64,000 bases of DNA, from the NCBI RefSeq assembly GCF_041333735.1, contig NZ_JBGKFB010000001.1, forward strand, positions 1,932,501 to 1,996,500. Direction: 5' to 3'. Positions 1 to 10,198 of this stretch are shown here, one piece after another. A model generated the notes under the pieces. It was not told where the DNA came from, ran no database searches, and worked only from the letters and a program-made list of their open reading frames with translations. The position numbers were made by a program, and so were the translations under genes. This DNA is from Veillonella sp. (GTDB lineage Bacteria; Bacillota; Negativicutes; Veillonellales; Veillonellaceae). Positions within the stretch are counted from its first letter, which is position 1. Each line of letters starts with the position of its first letter.

Positions 1-1029
1 ATTATGGCTATGGTTGGTGGCCGTGGTGATGATGCATTTAACCGTGCTACACAAGCAGAACGTCAACCAGGTTCTGCTATGAAACCATTTGTTTATTTAG
101 CAGCTATTCAATCTGGTAAAACTCCTGGTTCTATCGTAGATGACAGCCCTGTTACATTTGGTAACTGGAGCCCTAAAAACTATGAAAATGACTTCGTAGG
201 TAATATTACATATCGCTATGCATTACAACATTCTCGTAACGTAGCTGCTGTAAAAATTGCTGATGAAGTAGGCATGTCTAAGATTATTAAACTTGCCAAA
301 GAAATGGGTATCACTACCCTTACAGATCAAGATAATAACTTGTCTACTGCACTTGGTGGTTTAACTCACGGTGTAACACCTCTTGAAATGGTTCAAGCTT
401 ATGGTGTACTCGCTAATGGCGGTATCAAAGTTCAACCTACGGCAATCCTTAAAATTGTTGATCGCAACGGCCAAGTGGTGGAGGAACACTCCATCCAAGA
501 AAAACGCGTTGTAGACGAAAAAGATGCAGCAATCATTACAAATATGCTAGAATCCGTTATAAATGGCGGTACTGGTGGTAATGCCGCAATCGGACGTCCT
601 GCAGCAGGTAAAACTGGTACAACAGATGATTCCAAGGATGCTTGGTTCGTTGGTTACACGCCTGATTTAGTAGCTGCCGTTTGGATTGGTGATGACTATG
701 GCTCGGAAACATTACGAGGCATCACCGGTGGTGACACACCTGCTATTATGTGGGGCCAATTCATGGCAAATGCTCTTGCCAATACCCCTGCTTCTGATTT
801 CCCTGTTCCTGCTAGCGCACAATCAGCTGTCTCTGAAGGGTATTACAACCCTGTAAAAGCACAGCCTAAGAAAGAAGCTGCTAAGGACGAAAAAGCAGAT
901 AAAAAAGACGATAAAGACAAGTCCAAAGATGAAGCAGTAAAAGATGACAGTGGCTCTTCAAAAGATGATGCTAGTGAACAAAAATCTAATTCATCTAAAA
1001 GTAAAAAGTCTAGTAAAAAAGATCGTTAA
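1..1029 (+). CDS. class A penicillin-binding protein (PBP1A-like), C-terminal part
   Basis: This is the transpeptidase half of a bifunctional peptidoglycan synthase, which cross-links stem peptides on the outer face of the inner membrane. The frame is already open at base 1, so the glycosyltransferase domain and N-terminus lie outside the window. The three penicillin-binding motifs are visible: SAMK (catalytic Ser, within RQPGSAMKPF), SRN and KTGTT. The last ~65 residues are a low-complexity Lys/Asp/Ser tail of the kind seen on some class A PBPs. It is the only gene on the + strand in the first 40 kb and faces mutS2 across two terminators. Confidence 0.93.
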   Translation: MMAMVGGRGDDAFNRATQAERQPGSAMKPFVYLAAIQSGKTPGSIVDDSPVTFGNWSPKNYENDFVGNITYRYALQHSRNVAAVKIADEVGMSKIIKLAKEMGITTLTDQDNNLSTALGGLTHGVTPLEMVQAYGVLANGGIKVQPTAILKIVDRNGQVVEEHSIQEKRVVDEKDAAIITNMLESVINGGTGGNAAIGRPAAGKTGTTDDSKDAWFVGYTPDLVAAVWIGDDYGSETLRGITGGDTPAIMWGQFMANALANTPASDFPVPASAQSAVSEGYYNPVKAQPKKEAAKDEKADKKDDKDKSKDEAVKDDSGSSKDDASEQKSNSSKSKKSSKKDR

Positions 1030-1049
1030 TTTTTAATAGACCTCAACAA

Positions 1050-1074
1050 GGGGCGGAACAATATGTTCCGCTCC
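1050..1074 (+). terminator. terminator of the PBP gene
   Basis: An 11-bp stem (GGGGCGGAACA paired with TGTTCCGCTCC, one G-T pair) with a 3-nt loop lies 20 bases after the stop codon and is followed by TTCTTTT. Confidence 0.85.
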
Positions 1075-1086
1075 TTTCTTTTAAAC

Positions 1087-1124
1087 AAAAAAGGTAGTAA
1101 GTTCAAAGAACTTACTACCTTTTT
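1087..1124. terminator. bidirectional terminator between convergent genes
   Basis: A long perfect stem (core GGTAGTAAGTTC / GAACTTACTACC, loop AAA) is flanked by A-runs on the left and T-runs on the right. It can therefore end transcription from the PBP gene rightward and from mutS2 leftward. Confidence 0.85.
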
Positions 1125-1196
1125 CTATTGTATTCTATTGATATCTAACTATGTAATATCTCCATATAGAACATCATCATAAGAGAAATATTTAGT

Positions 1197-3575
1197 TTAT
1201 TTTAGAACTACATTAGTAGCCCCTGCACCACCTTCATCATAGCCTGCAGTTTCAAAGTGTGCTACATGCGGTAAGGTACGTAAATATTGATGTACGCCTT
1301 CTCGTAAAGCACCAGTCCCCTTACCATGGATAATGCGTACTTGGTTAACACCGCCAAGCAAAGCTTGGTCAATAAATCTACCAACGGAAACTGTCGCTTC
1401 ATCTACAGTTTGACCGAGAATATTGATTTCTGTACGGACCTCTTTCTGACGTTGTACAGCAGAACCACCCATGCGTTTTCGCGTCTTAGGCATAGCTGCC
1501 TTTTGTTCACGAGCTAGTTTATTTCCTTCTTCTCGTGTAGTAGATTGTAATTCACTAACCTTAACAGTTGCTGTTAATCCATTAATATCTACATTCACGC
1601 GATTGCCATTAATAGATAATACAGTACCTAGAGAACGCAATGATGTAACATATACAGCTTGACCTACCTTAATAGCATCTGCCGTCAAGGACTTACGATC
1701 ATCATCTACTGGAGCATCTGGTACATGTACATTAGAGATACCCTTGCGTGCTGCATTAATGGCAGATTGACGCTTATCTTTATTTGTTTCAGAGAATTGC
1801 GCTTTCAATTGCTTGATAATCGCTTCCCCTTCAACGCGTAAGCTACGTTTCATAGATTCTGCATCTGCTTGAGCTTTGGCTAAGATTTGTTTACGTTTTT
1901 CGTTAAACTGTTTCTTTTCCTTCTCTAATTGACCACGCATACGACGTGTTTCATCCAGCTCTTTCTTTAACGCTCTTTCACGTTCAGAGGCTTTACGAAG
2001 TTGTTCATTCAAATCTGAAAGAACCTCTTCCATTTCATGACTACCAAATTGAGATTTATACTCTGCTGCGCGCGTCACAATATCCTTTGGTAAGCCTAAG
2101 CGTGCAGCAATGCTCAATGCATGGCTACTACCAGCTACGCCGATATGGAGTCGATACGTTGGTTTTAATGTGCGCTCATCAAACTCTACATGGCCATTTT
2201 CAATACCTTCCGTATGATATGCATAATTTTTAAGCTCATTATAATGGGTACTTACCATCATGAGAGCGCCTTTTTTACGGAAGAACTCAAGGATGGATAC
2301 AGCAAGTGCACTACCTTCTTCTGGGTCTGTACCAGAACCTAACTCATCTAGTAAGACTAAGTCATTAGGACCACAATGTTTAATGATAGAAATAACTTGT
2401 GTCATATGAGCAGAGAACGTACTAAGGCTGGCCTCAATACTTTGCTCGTCCCCAATATCAGCGAATATATTATGGAATATTGGCAACATAGAGCCGTGAT
2501 CAGCAGGTATAAATAAACCACATTGGTTCATTAAACTCAATAGCCCCAATGTTTTAAGGGATACTGTTTTACCACCTGTATTAGAACCAGTGATTAATAA
2601 AATACGGTACGATGTGCCCAATTGAATGTTTGTAGGCACTACTACATTTGGTGGAATTAATGGATGACGAGCTCTCATGAGATTAACTGTTCTATCAGTA
2701 CTCAAGATTGCTGGTACACCCTTATAAGAAATAGCAAGGCTCGCCTTACCATATACAAATTCGATGTGTGATACCTTTTCACAGGCATCCATCAAATCAT
2801 TACTATGTTGTTTTACAAGTGCCGATAATTCACGGTAAATACGCAATACCTCTTGCTCTTCACCAATTAATGCCTCTTGTAATTCATTATTTAGATTCAC
2901 CAAGCGCATCGGTTCAATATATAAGGTTTGACCCGTTGCAGAACGGTCGTGAATAAGACCATCAAAGTATTGGCGATACTCTTGTTTTACAGGGATTACG
3001 TAACGATTATTACGTTGTGTAATGATTGCTTCTTGGAAATACTTTTGATTATCCTTATCGTGCAAGATAGCTTGAATATCATTTTTAATCTTTTCACGAG
3101 TCTTAATAATCGTATTTCTAAGGCTCGCCAATTTAGGAGATGCTGTGTCAAGCAATTCCCCTTTTTCATCAAAAACGCGTTTAAAACGGTTTTCAATGCG
3201 GTCTGTATTCGGCATATCCTGTACCCATAGGGATAGCAATGGATATTCCATATATTTCGTTCTAAAGAACTTTGTCATCCGCTTATAAGCACCAATGGTC
3301 AAGTAAATATCCCACAATGCTTCACGAGTAAGGACAAAGTCTTTACGACTCTTTTTACAGGATTCGCGAATATCTCGCGTACCACCTAATGGTTGTTCTA
3401 CCTCAGTTTGCAAAGAACGCATGGCTTCTGCTGTTTCATCAAGGTTCTCTTGAATAGCTTTAGCATCCGTCATTGGTTCAATATGCATAGCTAATTCTTT
3501 AGCAATAGTAGAACTACAGTGTTGTTGTAATTGTTCTTTTATATGGTGAAAGTCTAATACATCTTCGTTAAACAA
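1197..3575 (-). CDS. mutS2: endonuclease MutS2
   Basis: MutS2 is a MutS-family ATPase with a C-terminal Smr nuclease domain. It acts in suppression of homologous recombination and, in Firmicutes, in rescue of collided ribosomes. Seen: Walker A GSNTGGKT, Walker B with LVLLDELGSGTDPEEG, a long Lys/Glu-rich coiled coil in the clamp region, and the Smr signature HGKGTGALREGV near the end. I chose the TTG at 3575 (792 aa, starting LFNEDVLDF): AGAGG lies 7 nt upstream, the family begins there, and the longer frame would overlap the U32 gene by 47 bases. Confidence 0.93.
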   Translation of the reverse strand: MFNEDVLDFHHIKEQLQQHCSSTIAKELAMHIEPMTDAKAIQENLDETAEAMRSLQTEVEQPLGGTRDIRESCKKSRKDFVLTREALWDIYLTIGAYKRMTKFFRTKYMEYPLLSLWVQDMPNTDRIENRFKRVFDEKGELLDTASPKLASLRNTIIKTREKIKNDIQAILHDKDNQKYFQEAIITQRNNRYVIPVKQEYRQYFDGLIHDRSATGQTLYIEPMRLVNLNNELQEALIGEEQEVLRIYRELSALVKQHSNDLMDACEKVSHIEFVYGKASLAISYKGVPAILSTDRTVNLMRARHPLIPPNVVVPTNIQLGTSYRILLITGSNTGGKTVSLKTLGLLSLMNQCGLFIPADHGSMLPIFHNIFADIGDEQSIEASLSTFSAHMTQVISIIKHCGPNDLVLLDELGSGTDPEEGSALAVSILEFFRKKGALMMVSTHYNELKNYAYHTEGIENGHVEFDERTLKPTYRLHIGVAGSSHALSIAARLGLPKDIVTRAAEYKSQFGSHEMEEVLSDLNEQLRKASERERALKKELDETRRMRGQLEKEKKQFNEKRKQILAKAQADAESMKRSLRVEGEAIIKQLKAQFSETNKDKRQSAINAARKGISNVHVPDAPVDDDRKSLTADAIKVGQAVYVTSLRSLGTVLSINGNRVNVDINGLTATVKVSELQSTTREEGNKLAREQKAAMPKTRKRMGGSAVQRQKEVRTEINILGQTVDEATVSVGRFIDQALLGGVNQVRIIHGKGTGALREGVHQYLRTLPHVAHFETAGYDEGGAGATNVVLK

Positions 3576-3588
3576 TGTACTACCTCTT

Positions 3589-6012
3589 TTATAAAATACC
3601 TCTAAAATAGTGACCCCTTGTAATAGGAGTATCATCTTTACCTATACTCTTAGGCGGAGCCTTTTTTGTTCCATTTTGAATGGATACATAATCTGCTACA
3701 ATAGTGCGCAATCTCTTTGGATCCATATGGCGTCCATCGATGCGCAAAATATGTAGCCCCTTTCGATGTAACTCTGGCACGTAGGCACGCATGTCCATTT
3801 CATGACTATTCATGATGTGCATGCGGCAATAAGGATCTGTACGCAATGGGAACACTTCCCCTTTACGGTCCTTCAATGCATAGTCCTCTGTTACACATGG
3901 CATAGGACAGTTTTCCTTTTTGCCAGTGCCCACAAAGCTAGCGATGGCACAGTATTCAGAAATCATCATTTCCGTGTAACCATGTACCATGATTTCTAAT
4001 GGCAATGTAGTAGATTTTTGCAAGTTAACAAGTTGTGCCAAGGTTAACTCTAAGGATGGTGCTATGCTACTCATATTAAAATCTTGCCATACTTGTAGTG
4101 CTGAGCCATTAAATATATTAAGACCTGTATCAGCCTCAATAGCACCTGTATACCCTAAATCACGAAGCCATAATAAGGCTTGTGGCACATGAATAGAAAT
4201 GCTATCTGGTTTAGCCTCAACTATAGCCTTAAGAGTATTCATGTACGCCTCAACTTCATCGTCTTTCACAACGCGAGGCGTAGCAAATACACAAAGCACA
4301 TTATGTGCTTTACAAAGGTTAGCTACCTTTTCATAAATACTAAGTTCATAAGGCTTGCGTTGTAAACGGTCACCGCCAAAGATAATCTTCTTAGCACCAC
4401 CTGCAATAGCAGCTTTCACAGCCTCTAATTCATCAACACGAGCACTTACCATAGGTTCTGTATACTGAATCGTATCCTTAGCTACTAAGGATGACATATC
4501 TTGAGGTTCTACGGCAAGTTCGGCCCAAGCTGTTTCATGATCTGTAATTAACAGAGTTTCTAAAGCCTCCACTGCATCGCGACGCAATGCATTTAACACA
4601 CTAGCAGGCCACATGTATGGCCCTTCGGGAATGGACATAGAAGCTAGAGTAAACAATGTATTACCTAATCTACCCACTTGATCTGTAACCTTCTCTAAGG
4701 TAGTCGGTTTATTATTAGCATACACAGGTTCAAACTCATTAGATACTGTCACAGTACGACCATCGTTTAATACAAAGGTAAGATTTGTACATGGCTGTTC
4801 TCGGTCTGTATTAATAGATAGATACCCATGTACCTCTAATTTAGCACTAAAGTCTTGTAAGCCCCGTTGCTTTTGAGATTTTGGTGAAGATGCCAAGAAT
4901 ACTTGTCCTGCTGCAAAGCCTTCATCAGGTTTACCTACAAAATGCTTTTCATTTACTAAGGACCAATTCTGATCAATTTGGTAGTACGTAATACTACCAG
5001 AAGCTTGCATTACCTTTAAGAGTGAACCTTTTTCAATCGGTTCCGTTAAGTATAAATGAACTTGTCCCTTTTTGACCTCTGCTTTACCGATCAATTTCCC
5101 TTGATTATTTGGAGCCACAACAGTCATCATAGATTTCCCAACATGGTCTGTTAAATAATCCGTAGAGAACCCACGATTAAATCCAGAAGCCAATGCATCG
5201 GCATCAGAAGAGTCTATATGAGCTGTATCTAAAATATGCCGATAAGTCCCAATAACTTGACGCACATAGGAAACCTTTTTCATACGTCCTTCTACCTTAA
5301 AGGACGTAACTCCAGCTGCAACGAGTTCATTCATATGTTCACTATAGTTAAGATCCTTTGGACTCAATAGATAGGCTTCGTGTTTTGGCAATAAGCTAGT
5401 GCCTGATGAATCCAATAGCTCATAAGGCAAGCGGCAAGGTTGTGCACAAGCACCACGGTTGCCACTACGACCACCGATGAAAGAACTCATTAAGCATTGA
5501 CCAGAATAACATACGCATAAGGCGCCGTGTACAAAGACTTCGATTTCAGCTGTACAGTTTTTACAAATATGTTCGATTTCAGCTAGGCTCAATTCACGAG
5601 CTAACACAACGCGGGTAAAGCCAAGACTTTCATAAAAACGAACAGCATCTAGCGTTGCCGCCGTCATTTGTGTACTACCATGCAAATGTAATTTCGGAGC
5701 TACGCGCTGCGCCAATTTTGCAACAGCTAAATCTTGAACGATGATAGCATCCACACCAATACGCTCTAAATCTTTTAAATATTCTTCAAGAGCAGATAAT
5801 TCAGAATCGCCTATAAGAATATTTACTGTTACATATACGGACACATCTAGAATATGGGCTAATCGAATAGCCTCAGCTAGTTCTTCAATGCCAAAGTTTG
5901 CCGCATGAGCACGAGCATTAAAGCCTTTACCACCGAGGTAAATCGCATCTGCTCCAGATTCTAAGGCAGCTATAAAGTTTTCCATCGTACCGGCAGGAGC
6001 CAATAATTCCAT
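3589..6012 (-). CDS. peptidase U32 family protein, double-length (RlhA-like)
   Basis: U32 proteins include RlhA, needed for hydroxylation of a 23S rRNA cytidine, and collagenase-like proteins; several act in tRNA or rRNA modification. The N-terminus (MELLAPAGTMENFIAALESG) and the Cys-rich signature CVCYSGQC...GNRGACAQPCR are typical. At 807 aa it is longer than E. coli RlhA. After a central DUF3656-like region, a second U32-like barrel follows (from about residue 530), with its own Cys group ENCPMPC. The ATG at 6012 is chosen because AAAGGA lies 6 nt upstream; an in-frame TTG two codons earlier lacks spacing. The exact substrate cannot be read from sequence. Confidence 0.85.
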   Translation of the reverse strand: MELLAPAGTMENFIAALESGADAIYLGGKGFNARAHAANFGIEELAEAIRLAHILDVSVYVTVNILIGDSELSALEEYLKDLERIGVDAIIVQDLAVAKLAQRVAPKLHLHGSTQMTAATLDAVRFYESLGFTRVVLARELSLAEIEHICKNCTAEIEVFVHGALCVCYSGQCLMSSFIGGRSGNRGACAQPCRLPYELLDSSGTSLLPKHEAYLLSPKDLNYSEHMNELVAAGVTSFKVEGRMKKVSYVRQVIGTYRHILDTAHIDSSDADALASGFNRGFSTDYLTDHVGKSMMTVVAPNNQGKLIGKAEVKKGQVHLYLTEPIEKGSLLKVMQASGSITYYQIDQNWSLVNEKHFVGKPDEGFAAGQVFLASSPKSQKQRGLQDFSAKLEVHGYLSINTDREQPCTNLTFVLNDGRTVTVSNEFEPVYANNKPTTLEKVTDQVGRLGNTLFTLASMSIPEGPYMWPASVLNALRRDAVEALETLLITDHETAWAELAVEPQDMSSLVAKDTIQYTEPMVSARVDELEAVKAAIAGGAKKIIFGGDRLQRKPYELSIYEKVANLCKAHNVLCVFATPRVVKDDEVEAYMNTLKAIVEAKPDSISIHVPQALLWLRDLGYTGAIEADTGLNIFNGSALQVWQDFNMSSIAPSLELTLAQLVNLQKSTTLPLEIMVHGYTEMMISEYCAIASFVGTGKKENCPMPCVTEDYALKDRKGEVFPLRTDPYCRMHIMNSHEMDMRAYVPELHRKGLHILRIDGRHMDPKRLRTIVADYVSIQNGTKKAPPKSIGKDDTPITRGHYFRGIL

Positions 6013-6054
6013 GGACAATCCTTTCTACCTAACTAAAGGTATAACTATAGTACT

Positions 6055-6083
6055 AAAAGGGTTTACCATACGGTAAACCCTTT
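6055..6083 (-). terminator. terminator after pheT
   Basis: A 12-bp stem (AAAGGGTTTACC / GGTAAACCCTTT, loop ATAC) lies 18 bases past the pheT stop. The T-run on the minus strand is short (TTTT), so read-through into the U32 gene is possible. Confidence 0.7.
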
Positions 6084-6100
6084 CAATATACTGCTTACAA

Positions 6101-8545
6101 TTAACGTAATTTGCAGTTAATTTCTGCTAATGCATCAATAATAGCTTGAATATTACCATCAATATCCTCATCATTCAACGTACCTTCCATAGAACGGAAT
6201 TGTAAGTTGTATGCAAGGCTGCGGTAACCTGCTTCGATATGTTCACCTTCGTAAACGTCGAAGATAGATGCATTTTCTAAATATTCTCCACCATGCTCTT
6301 TGATGATAGATAAAATTTCGCCACTAGATACGGACACAGGTGCAACGATAGCAAGGTCACGGCTAGTGCCTGGGAATTTACTGAAGGATGTATAACGGAA
6401 TGCTGGAATCGTTAAGGATAATACTGCTTCCAAATCGATTTCAAACATGTATACTTTGCCAGGTAAATCAAAGTTTTTGCTCACTTGTGGGTGTAATTCA
6501 CCATATTGAGCAATCATTTTACCATCAACTACGTATTGAGCACTTACACCTGGGTGGAAGTATGGCTCAGTGCCGCGATTAATTTCATAGCTTGTAACAC
6601 CTAATTCAGCTAACAATGCATCTACAATGCCTTTTACATCATAGAAATCTGTAGTGCGTTCTGCTTGATTCCATCCAGCTTGGTTTGCCTTGCCCATCAA
6701 GATACCACAAGCCATAGGGCGTTCATGAGGTACTTCTGTTAAAGGTAATGCTTTTGGTTCATATACATTAGCTGTTTCAAACAACCAAAGATCCTTATTT
6801 TGTTGCGCAATATTGCGTTTAGCTGCTTCAATAACAGCTGGTACCAATGTAGTACGCATATAAGGGAATTCTTCAGAAATAGGGTTCAAGATTGGAATGG
6901 CTGTATAACGGCTATCCCCCTCAGGAAGCATCATGTTAGTAAGGCCATCTTTATGCATGAAGCTAAATGTAATGATTTGAGTCATACCCAATTTAGCCAA
7001 TGCATGAGTTACCTCTTTAGTAAGAGCTTTCTTAGGTGTCATACCACCAGAGGATAATACGGCTACCGGAATTGTAGGCTTAATATTATCGTAGTTGTAA
7101 ATACGAGCTACTTCTTCAGCGATATCAGGCATCACTGTTACGTCGCCGCGCCATGTTGGAACGAGAGCAGTCAATTTGTCGCCCTCTTCGGTTACAACGA
7201 ACTCAAGGGCAGTCAAAATACGAACCATTTCGTCTTTTTCAATGTTTGTACCCAAGTAATCGTTGATTTGTTTTGCTGTGAAAGTAACTGTATGTTGTTC
7301 TACAGGATTTTTATATACATCGATAACGCCTACATCAACTTTACAAGAAGGGCAGAGTTGTTGTAATAATTGAGCTGCTCTGTCGATAGCATAAGCAGTG
7401 TATTTATGATTTACACCACGTTCAAAACGACCAGACGCTTCAGAACGCATGCCAAGAGCCTTAGCTGTACGGCGAATGGATGGACCGTTGAATACGGCAG
7501 CTTCGAAGAGAACTGTAGTCGTTTCATTTGTTACTTCGCTATCAAAGCCACCCATGATACCTGCTACGCCTACTGGACGTTCTGCATCAGCAATGATAAG
7601 CATGGAGTCATTTAATTCCCGTTCAGAACCATCAAGGGTAACAAGCACTTCGCCATTTTTAGCGCGTCTTGCCACTAATTGATGTCCTTTTACATGGTCA
7701 TAATCATAGGCATGCATAGGTTGACCAAGTTCTAACATAACGTAGTTTGTAACGTCTACTACATTATTGATAGGACGAATGCCACTGTTACGCAAACGGT
7801 TTTGCATCCACAATGGAGATGGCTCAACCTTAACATCAGTTACTAAGCGAGCGGTAAAACGAGTACAAAGATCATCCGCTTCGATGGATACAGATGCTTT
7901 GCCTTCAATGGACTCGCCATTTTCGTTAACCACGATAACAGGGAATAAAGCTTTTTGGTTTGTCATAATACCGAATTCACGGGATAAACCAACCATGGAG
8001 AAGCAATCTGCTCGGTTAGCAGTCAATTCAAATTCATACACTGTATCATTTAAGCCCAACACGTCTTTTACATCAAGACCAATTGGTGTACCTTCAGGGA
8101 AGATATAAATACCTTGTGCTTCTTCTGGCAATACTAAATCACTAGAAATACCAAATTCCGCAACGGAGCAGAACATACCTTCAGAAACTACACCGCGCAA
8201 TTTACCTTTTTTAATCTCTGTGCCATCAGCTAGGCGAGATTTATGGTACGCTACAGGTACGATTTGACCTACAGCTACATTAGTAGCCGCTGTTACGATT
8301 TGTTTAGTAACAGGCTCACCTTCTTCAGTAAGGCATTCAACTTGGCATACTTGTAATTTATCTGCATCTGGATGCTTTGTAATCTCAACGATTTTACCAG
8401 TATAAATTTTCTTAATGCCATTATCCATAGCAATGACATCTTCTACAGGAATACCAGCTTGTGTTAATTCATCGGCCAATTCTTGAGCAGGACGATTCAT
8501 ATCCACAGGCACGTATTCGTTCATCCACTGTAAACTTGCTTTCAT
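6101..8545 (-). CDS. pheT: phenylalanine--tRNA ligase beta subunit
   Basis: This is the beta subunit of the alpha2-beta2 Phe-tRNA synthetase in the cytoplasm, carrying tRNA binding and editing of mischarged Tyr-tRNA. Its 814 aa match the bacterial length. Seen in order: an OB-fold tRNA-binding domain (about 40-150, with GKIVEITKHPDADKLQVCQV), B3/B4 editing region (about 210-385), B5 domain (from about 410), the catalytic-like core, and a C-terminal anticodon-binding FDX-ACB domain (about 720-813, FSKFPGTSRDLAIV). It starts 9 bases after pheS with a GGAGG ribosome site. Confidence 0.97.
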   Translation of the reverse strand: MKASLQWMNEYVPVDMNRPAQELADELTQAGIPVEDVIAMDNGIKKIYTGKIVEITKHPDADKLQVCQVECLTEEGEPVTKQIVTAATNVAVGQIVPVAYHKSRLADGTEIKKGKLRGVVSEGMFCSVAEFGISSDLVLPEEAQGIYIFPEGTPIGLDVKDVLGLNDTVYEFELTANRADCFSMVGLSREFGIMTNQKALFPVIVVNENGESIEGKASVSIEADDLCTRFTARLVTDVKVEPSPLWMQNRLRNSGIRPINNVVDVTNYVMLELGQPMHAYDYDHVKGHQLVARRAKNGEVLVTLDGSERELNDSMLIIADAERPVGVAGIMGGFDSEVTNETTTVLFEAAVFNGPSIRRTAKALGMRSEASGRFERGVNHKYTAYAIDRAAQLLQQLCPSCKVDVGVIDVYKNPVEQHTVTFTAKQINDYLGTNIEKDEMVRILTALEFVVTEEGDKLTALVPTWRGDVTVMPDIAEEVARIYNYDNIKPTIPVAVLSSGGMTPKKALTKEVTHALAKLGMTQIITFSFMHKDGLTNMMLPEGDSRYTAIPILNPISEEFPYMRTTLVPAVIEAAKRNIAQQNKDLWLFETANVYEPKALPLTEVPHERPMACGILMGKANQAGWNQAERTTDFYDVKGIVDALLAELGVTSYEINRGTEPYFHPGVSAQYVVDGKMIAQYGELHPQVSKNFDLPGKVYMFEIDLEAVLSLTIPAFRYTSFSKFPGTSRDLAIVAPVSVSSGEILSIIKEHGGEYLENASIFDVYEGEHIEAGYRSLAYNLQFRSMEGTLNDEDIDGNIQAIIDALAEINCKLR

Positions 8546-8554
8546 GAGTTCCTC

Positions 8555-9577
8555 CTAAAATTGTTCCAAGAATCGTACATCATCTTCAAAGAATAGACGT
8601 AAATCGTTAATGCCGTATAAAAGCATAGCAATACGTTCTACGCCCATGCCAAAGGCAAAGCCTTTAACCTTTTCAGGATCGTACCCATTAATGCGCAATA
8701 CATCCGGATGAACCATACCGCAGCCCAAAATTTCAAGCCAACCTGTATGAGAACATACACGGCAACCTTCGCCACCACACATTACACAAGAAATATCTAC
8801 TTCGGCAGATGGTTCTGTGAATGGGAAGAAGCTTGTGCGGAAACGTACCTTTGTTTCATCACCATACATGTGACGTAAGAAAGACTCTAATGTACCTTTC
8901 AAATCAGCAAATGTAATATGCTCGTCAATGATGAGACCTTCCACTTGATGGAATACTGGGGAGTGAGTCGCATCATAGTCCCAACGGTAAACCTTACCAG
9001 GCGCAATCATGCGGATTGGACTATTAGGTTCATGACGTTGCATTGTACGAGCTTGTACAGGAGATGTATGGGTACGCAATAAGAAGTTTTCTGTAATATA
9101 GAAGGAATCTTGCATATCACGTGCAGGATGGTCTTTAGGTAAGTTTAAACATTCAAAGTTAAAGTAATCCTGTTCAATTTCAGGACCTTCTTCAACGGTA
9201 TACCCCATTTTCATGAAGAAGTCTTCAATCATTTCATTAACCTTTGTTAATGGATGGATATGACCAGATTTTACTGCACGACCTGGCAATGTAATATCGA
9301 TGCGTTCTTGTTCTAAACGAGCATTCAACTCTTCTGTTTCCATACGAGTTTTTACTGCCTCAAGTTCAGCCTCTAATGCTTCACGAACCGCATTAACAAG
9401 AGCACCAGCCTTAGGGCGTTCTTCAGGAGATAATTTACCAAGACCTTTTAGTAATGCTGTTACCTCACCTTTTTTACCTAGATATTTTACACGTATATCT
9501 TGCAACGCTTGTTGATCAGCAGCGCCTTTGATGGCCTCAAGGGCTTCTGCCTTAAGACGTTGTAATTCTTGTTCCAT
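8555..9577 (-). CDS. pheS: phenylalanine--tRNA ligase alpha subunit
   Basis: This is the catalytic subunit of Phe-tRNA synthetase. It has an N-terminal coiled-coil tRNA arm (about 1-85) and then the class II core. Seen: the motif 2 region GKVYRWDYDATHSPVFHQ, the Cys cluster CVMCGGEGCRVC of bacterial PheS, and motif 3 GFAFGMGVERIAMLLYG. At 340 aa it is full length. AGGAGG precedes the ATG. It is co-directional with pheT and with the thioesterase gene 36 bases upstream. No T-box leader fits in the short upstream gap. Confidence 0.97.
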   Translation of the reverse strand: MEQELQRLKAEALEAIKGAADQQALQDIRVKYLGKKGEVTALLKGLGKLSPEERPKAGALVNAVREALEAELEAVKTRMETEELNARLEQERIDITLPGRAVKSGHIHPLTKVNEMIEDFFMKMGYTVEEGPEIEQDYFNFECLNLPKDHPARDMQDSFYITENFLLRTHTSPVQARTMQRHEPNSPIRMIAPGKVYRWDYDATHSPVFHQVEGLIIDEHITFADLKGTLESFLRHMYGDETKVRFRTSFFPFTEPSAEVDISCVMCGGEGCRVCSHTGWLEILGCGMVHPDVLRINGYDPEKVKGFAFGMGVERIAMLLYGINDLRLFFEDDVRFLEQF

Positions 9578-9613
9578 TAAAGCATCCTCCTATATTTAAA
9601 AGTCTAAACTGTA

Positions 9614-10078
9614 TTATACCAAATCAGGGTTATCTTCTTCAATAAAACGCCATGGTAATTCAGGTAATGGCTTCTCTTCTAGTACAAAAAATGTACCACG
9701 TGCTAAATGAACTAGTTCACCTAATTCATTATAAATACGAGCTGTCGCAACCATAGTTGTTTTACCACTATGCTCTACATTAGCTACACCACGCAATACA
9801 GTACCGCCTTTAACAGCTTTCACATAGTTACCATTAAGATCAATGGTGCTCACAGATTTGCCCAATGTAAAACAAGCTGTTCCCATCACACTATCTGCTA
9901 AGCCAATGCAAACGGCGCCATGCAAATCTCCTCTAAAATTGCAGTAATCTGTTTCATTAGTTTGTAAGGTCATTTCTGCATGACCTGGTTCAACCGCTGT
10001 AATCTCAGAATCTTTTACCCAAGAAAATGGATTTTGATCTCGTAATTCGTTGAAATATTCTAACAATGTTGTAGCCAT
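9614..10078 (-). CDS. PaaI-type hotdog thioesterase
   Basis: This small cytoplasmic acyl-CoA thioesterase-like protein has a single hotdog fold. The signature NFRGDLHGAVCIGLADSVMG matches the PaaI/YbgC-like catalytic helix region. The ATG at 10078 (154 aa, MATTLLEYF) is preferred because GGAG lies 6 nt upstream; the in-frame ATG four codons earlier lacks a ribosome site. It lies just upstream of pheS, so it may share that transcript. The substrate is unknown. Confidence 0.8.
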   Translation of the reverse strand: MATTLLEYFNELRDQNPFSWVKDSEITAVEPGHAEMTLQTNETDYCNFRGDLHGAVCIGLADSVMGTACFTLGKSVSTIDLNGNYVKAVKGGTVLRGVANVEHSGKTTMVATARIYNELGELVHLARGTFFVLEEKPLPELPWRFIEEDNPDLV

Positions 10079-10198
10079 ATGGTTCTCCATTCAATATACT
10101 GACACATAGATTAACTAAATTTAATCCCCTTCTATTTCCAAATGCTTGCATGAAATGATTCAAAGATTTTTTACAAAACTCAATGCAAACATAAAAAT

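Noticed and set aside
3576..3635. ATG at 3635 as mutS2 start
   Set aside because: It would overlap the U32 gene by 47 bases and adds residues not found in MutS2; a TTG with AGAGG at proper spacing is better.
9578..9613. T-box leader for pheS
   Set aside because: The gap before pheS is only 36 bases, and no T-box-like sequence or terminator/antiterminator pair is visible in the region upstream of the thioesterase either.
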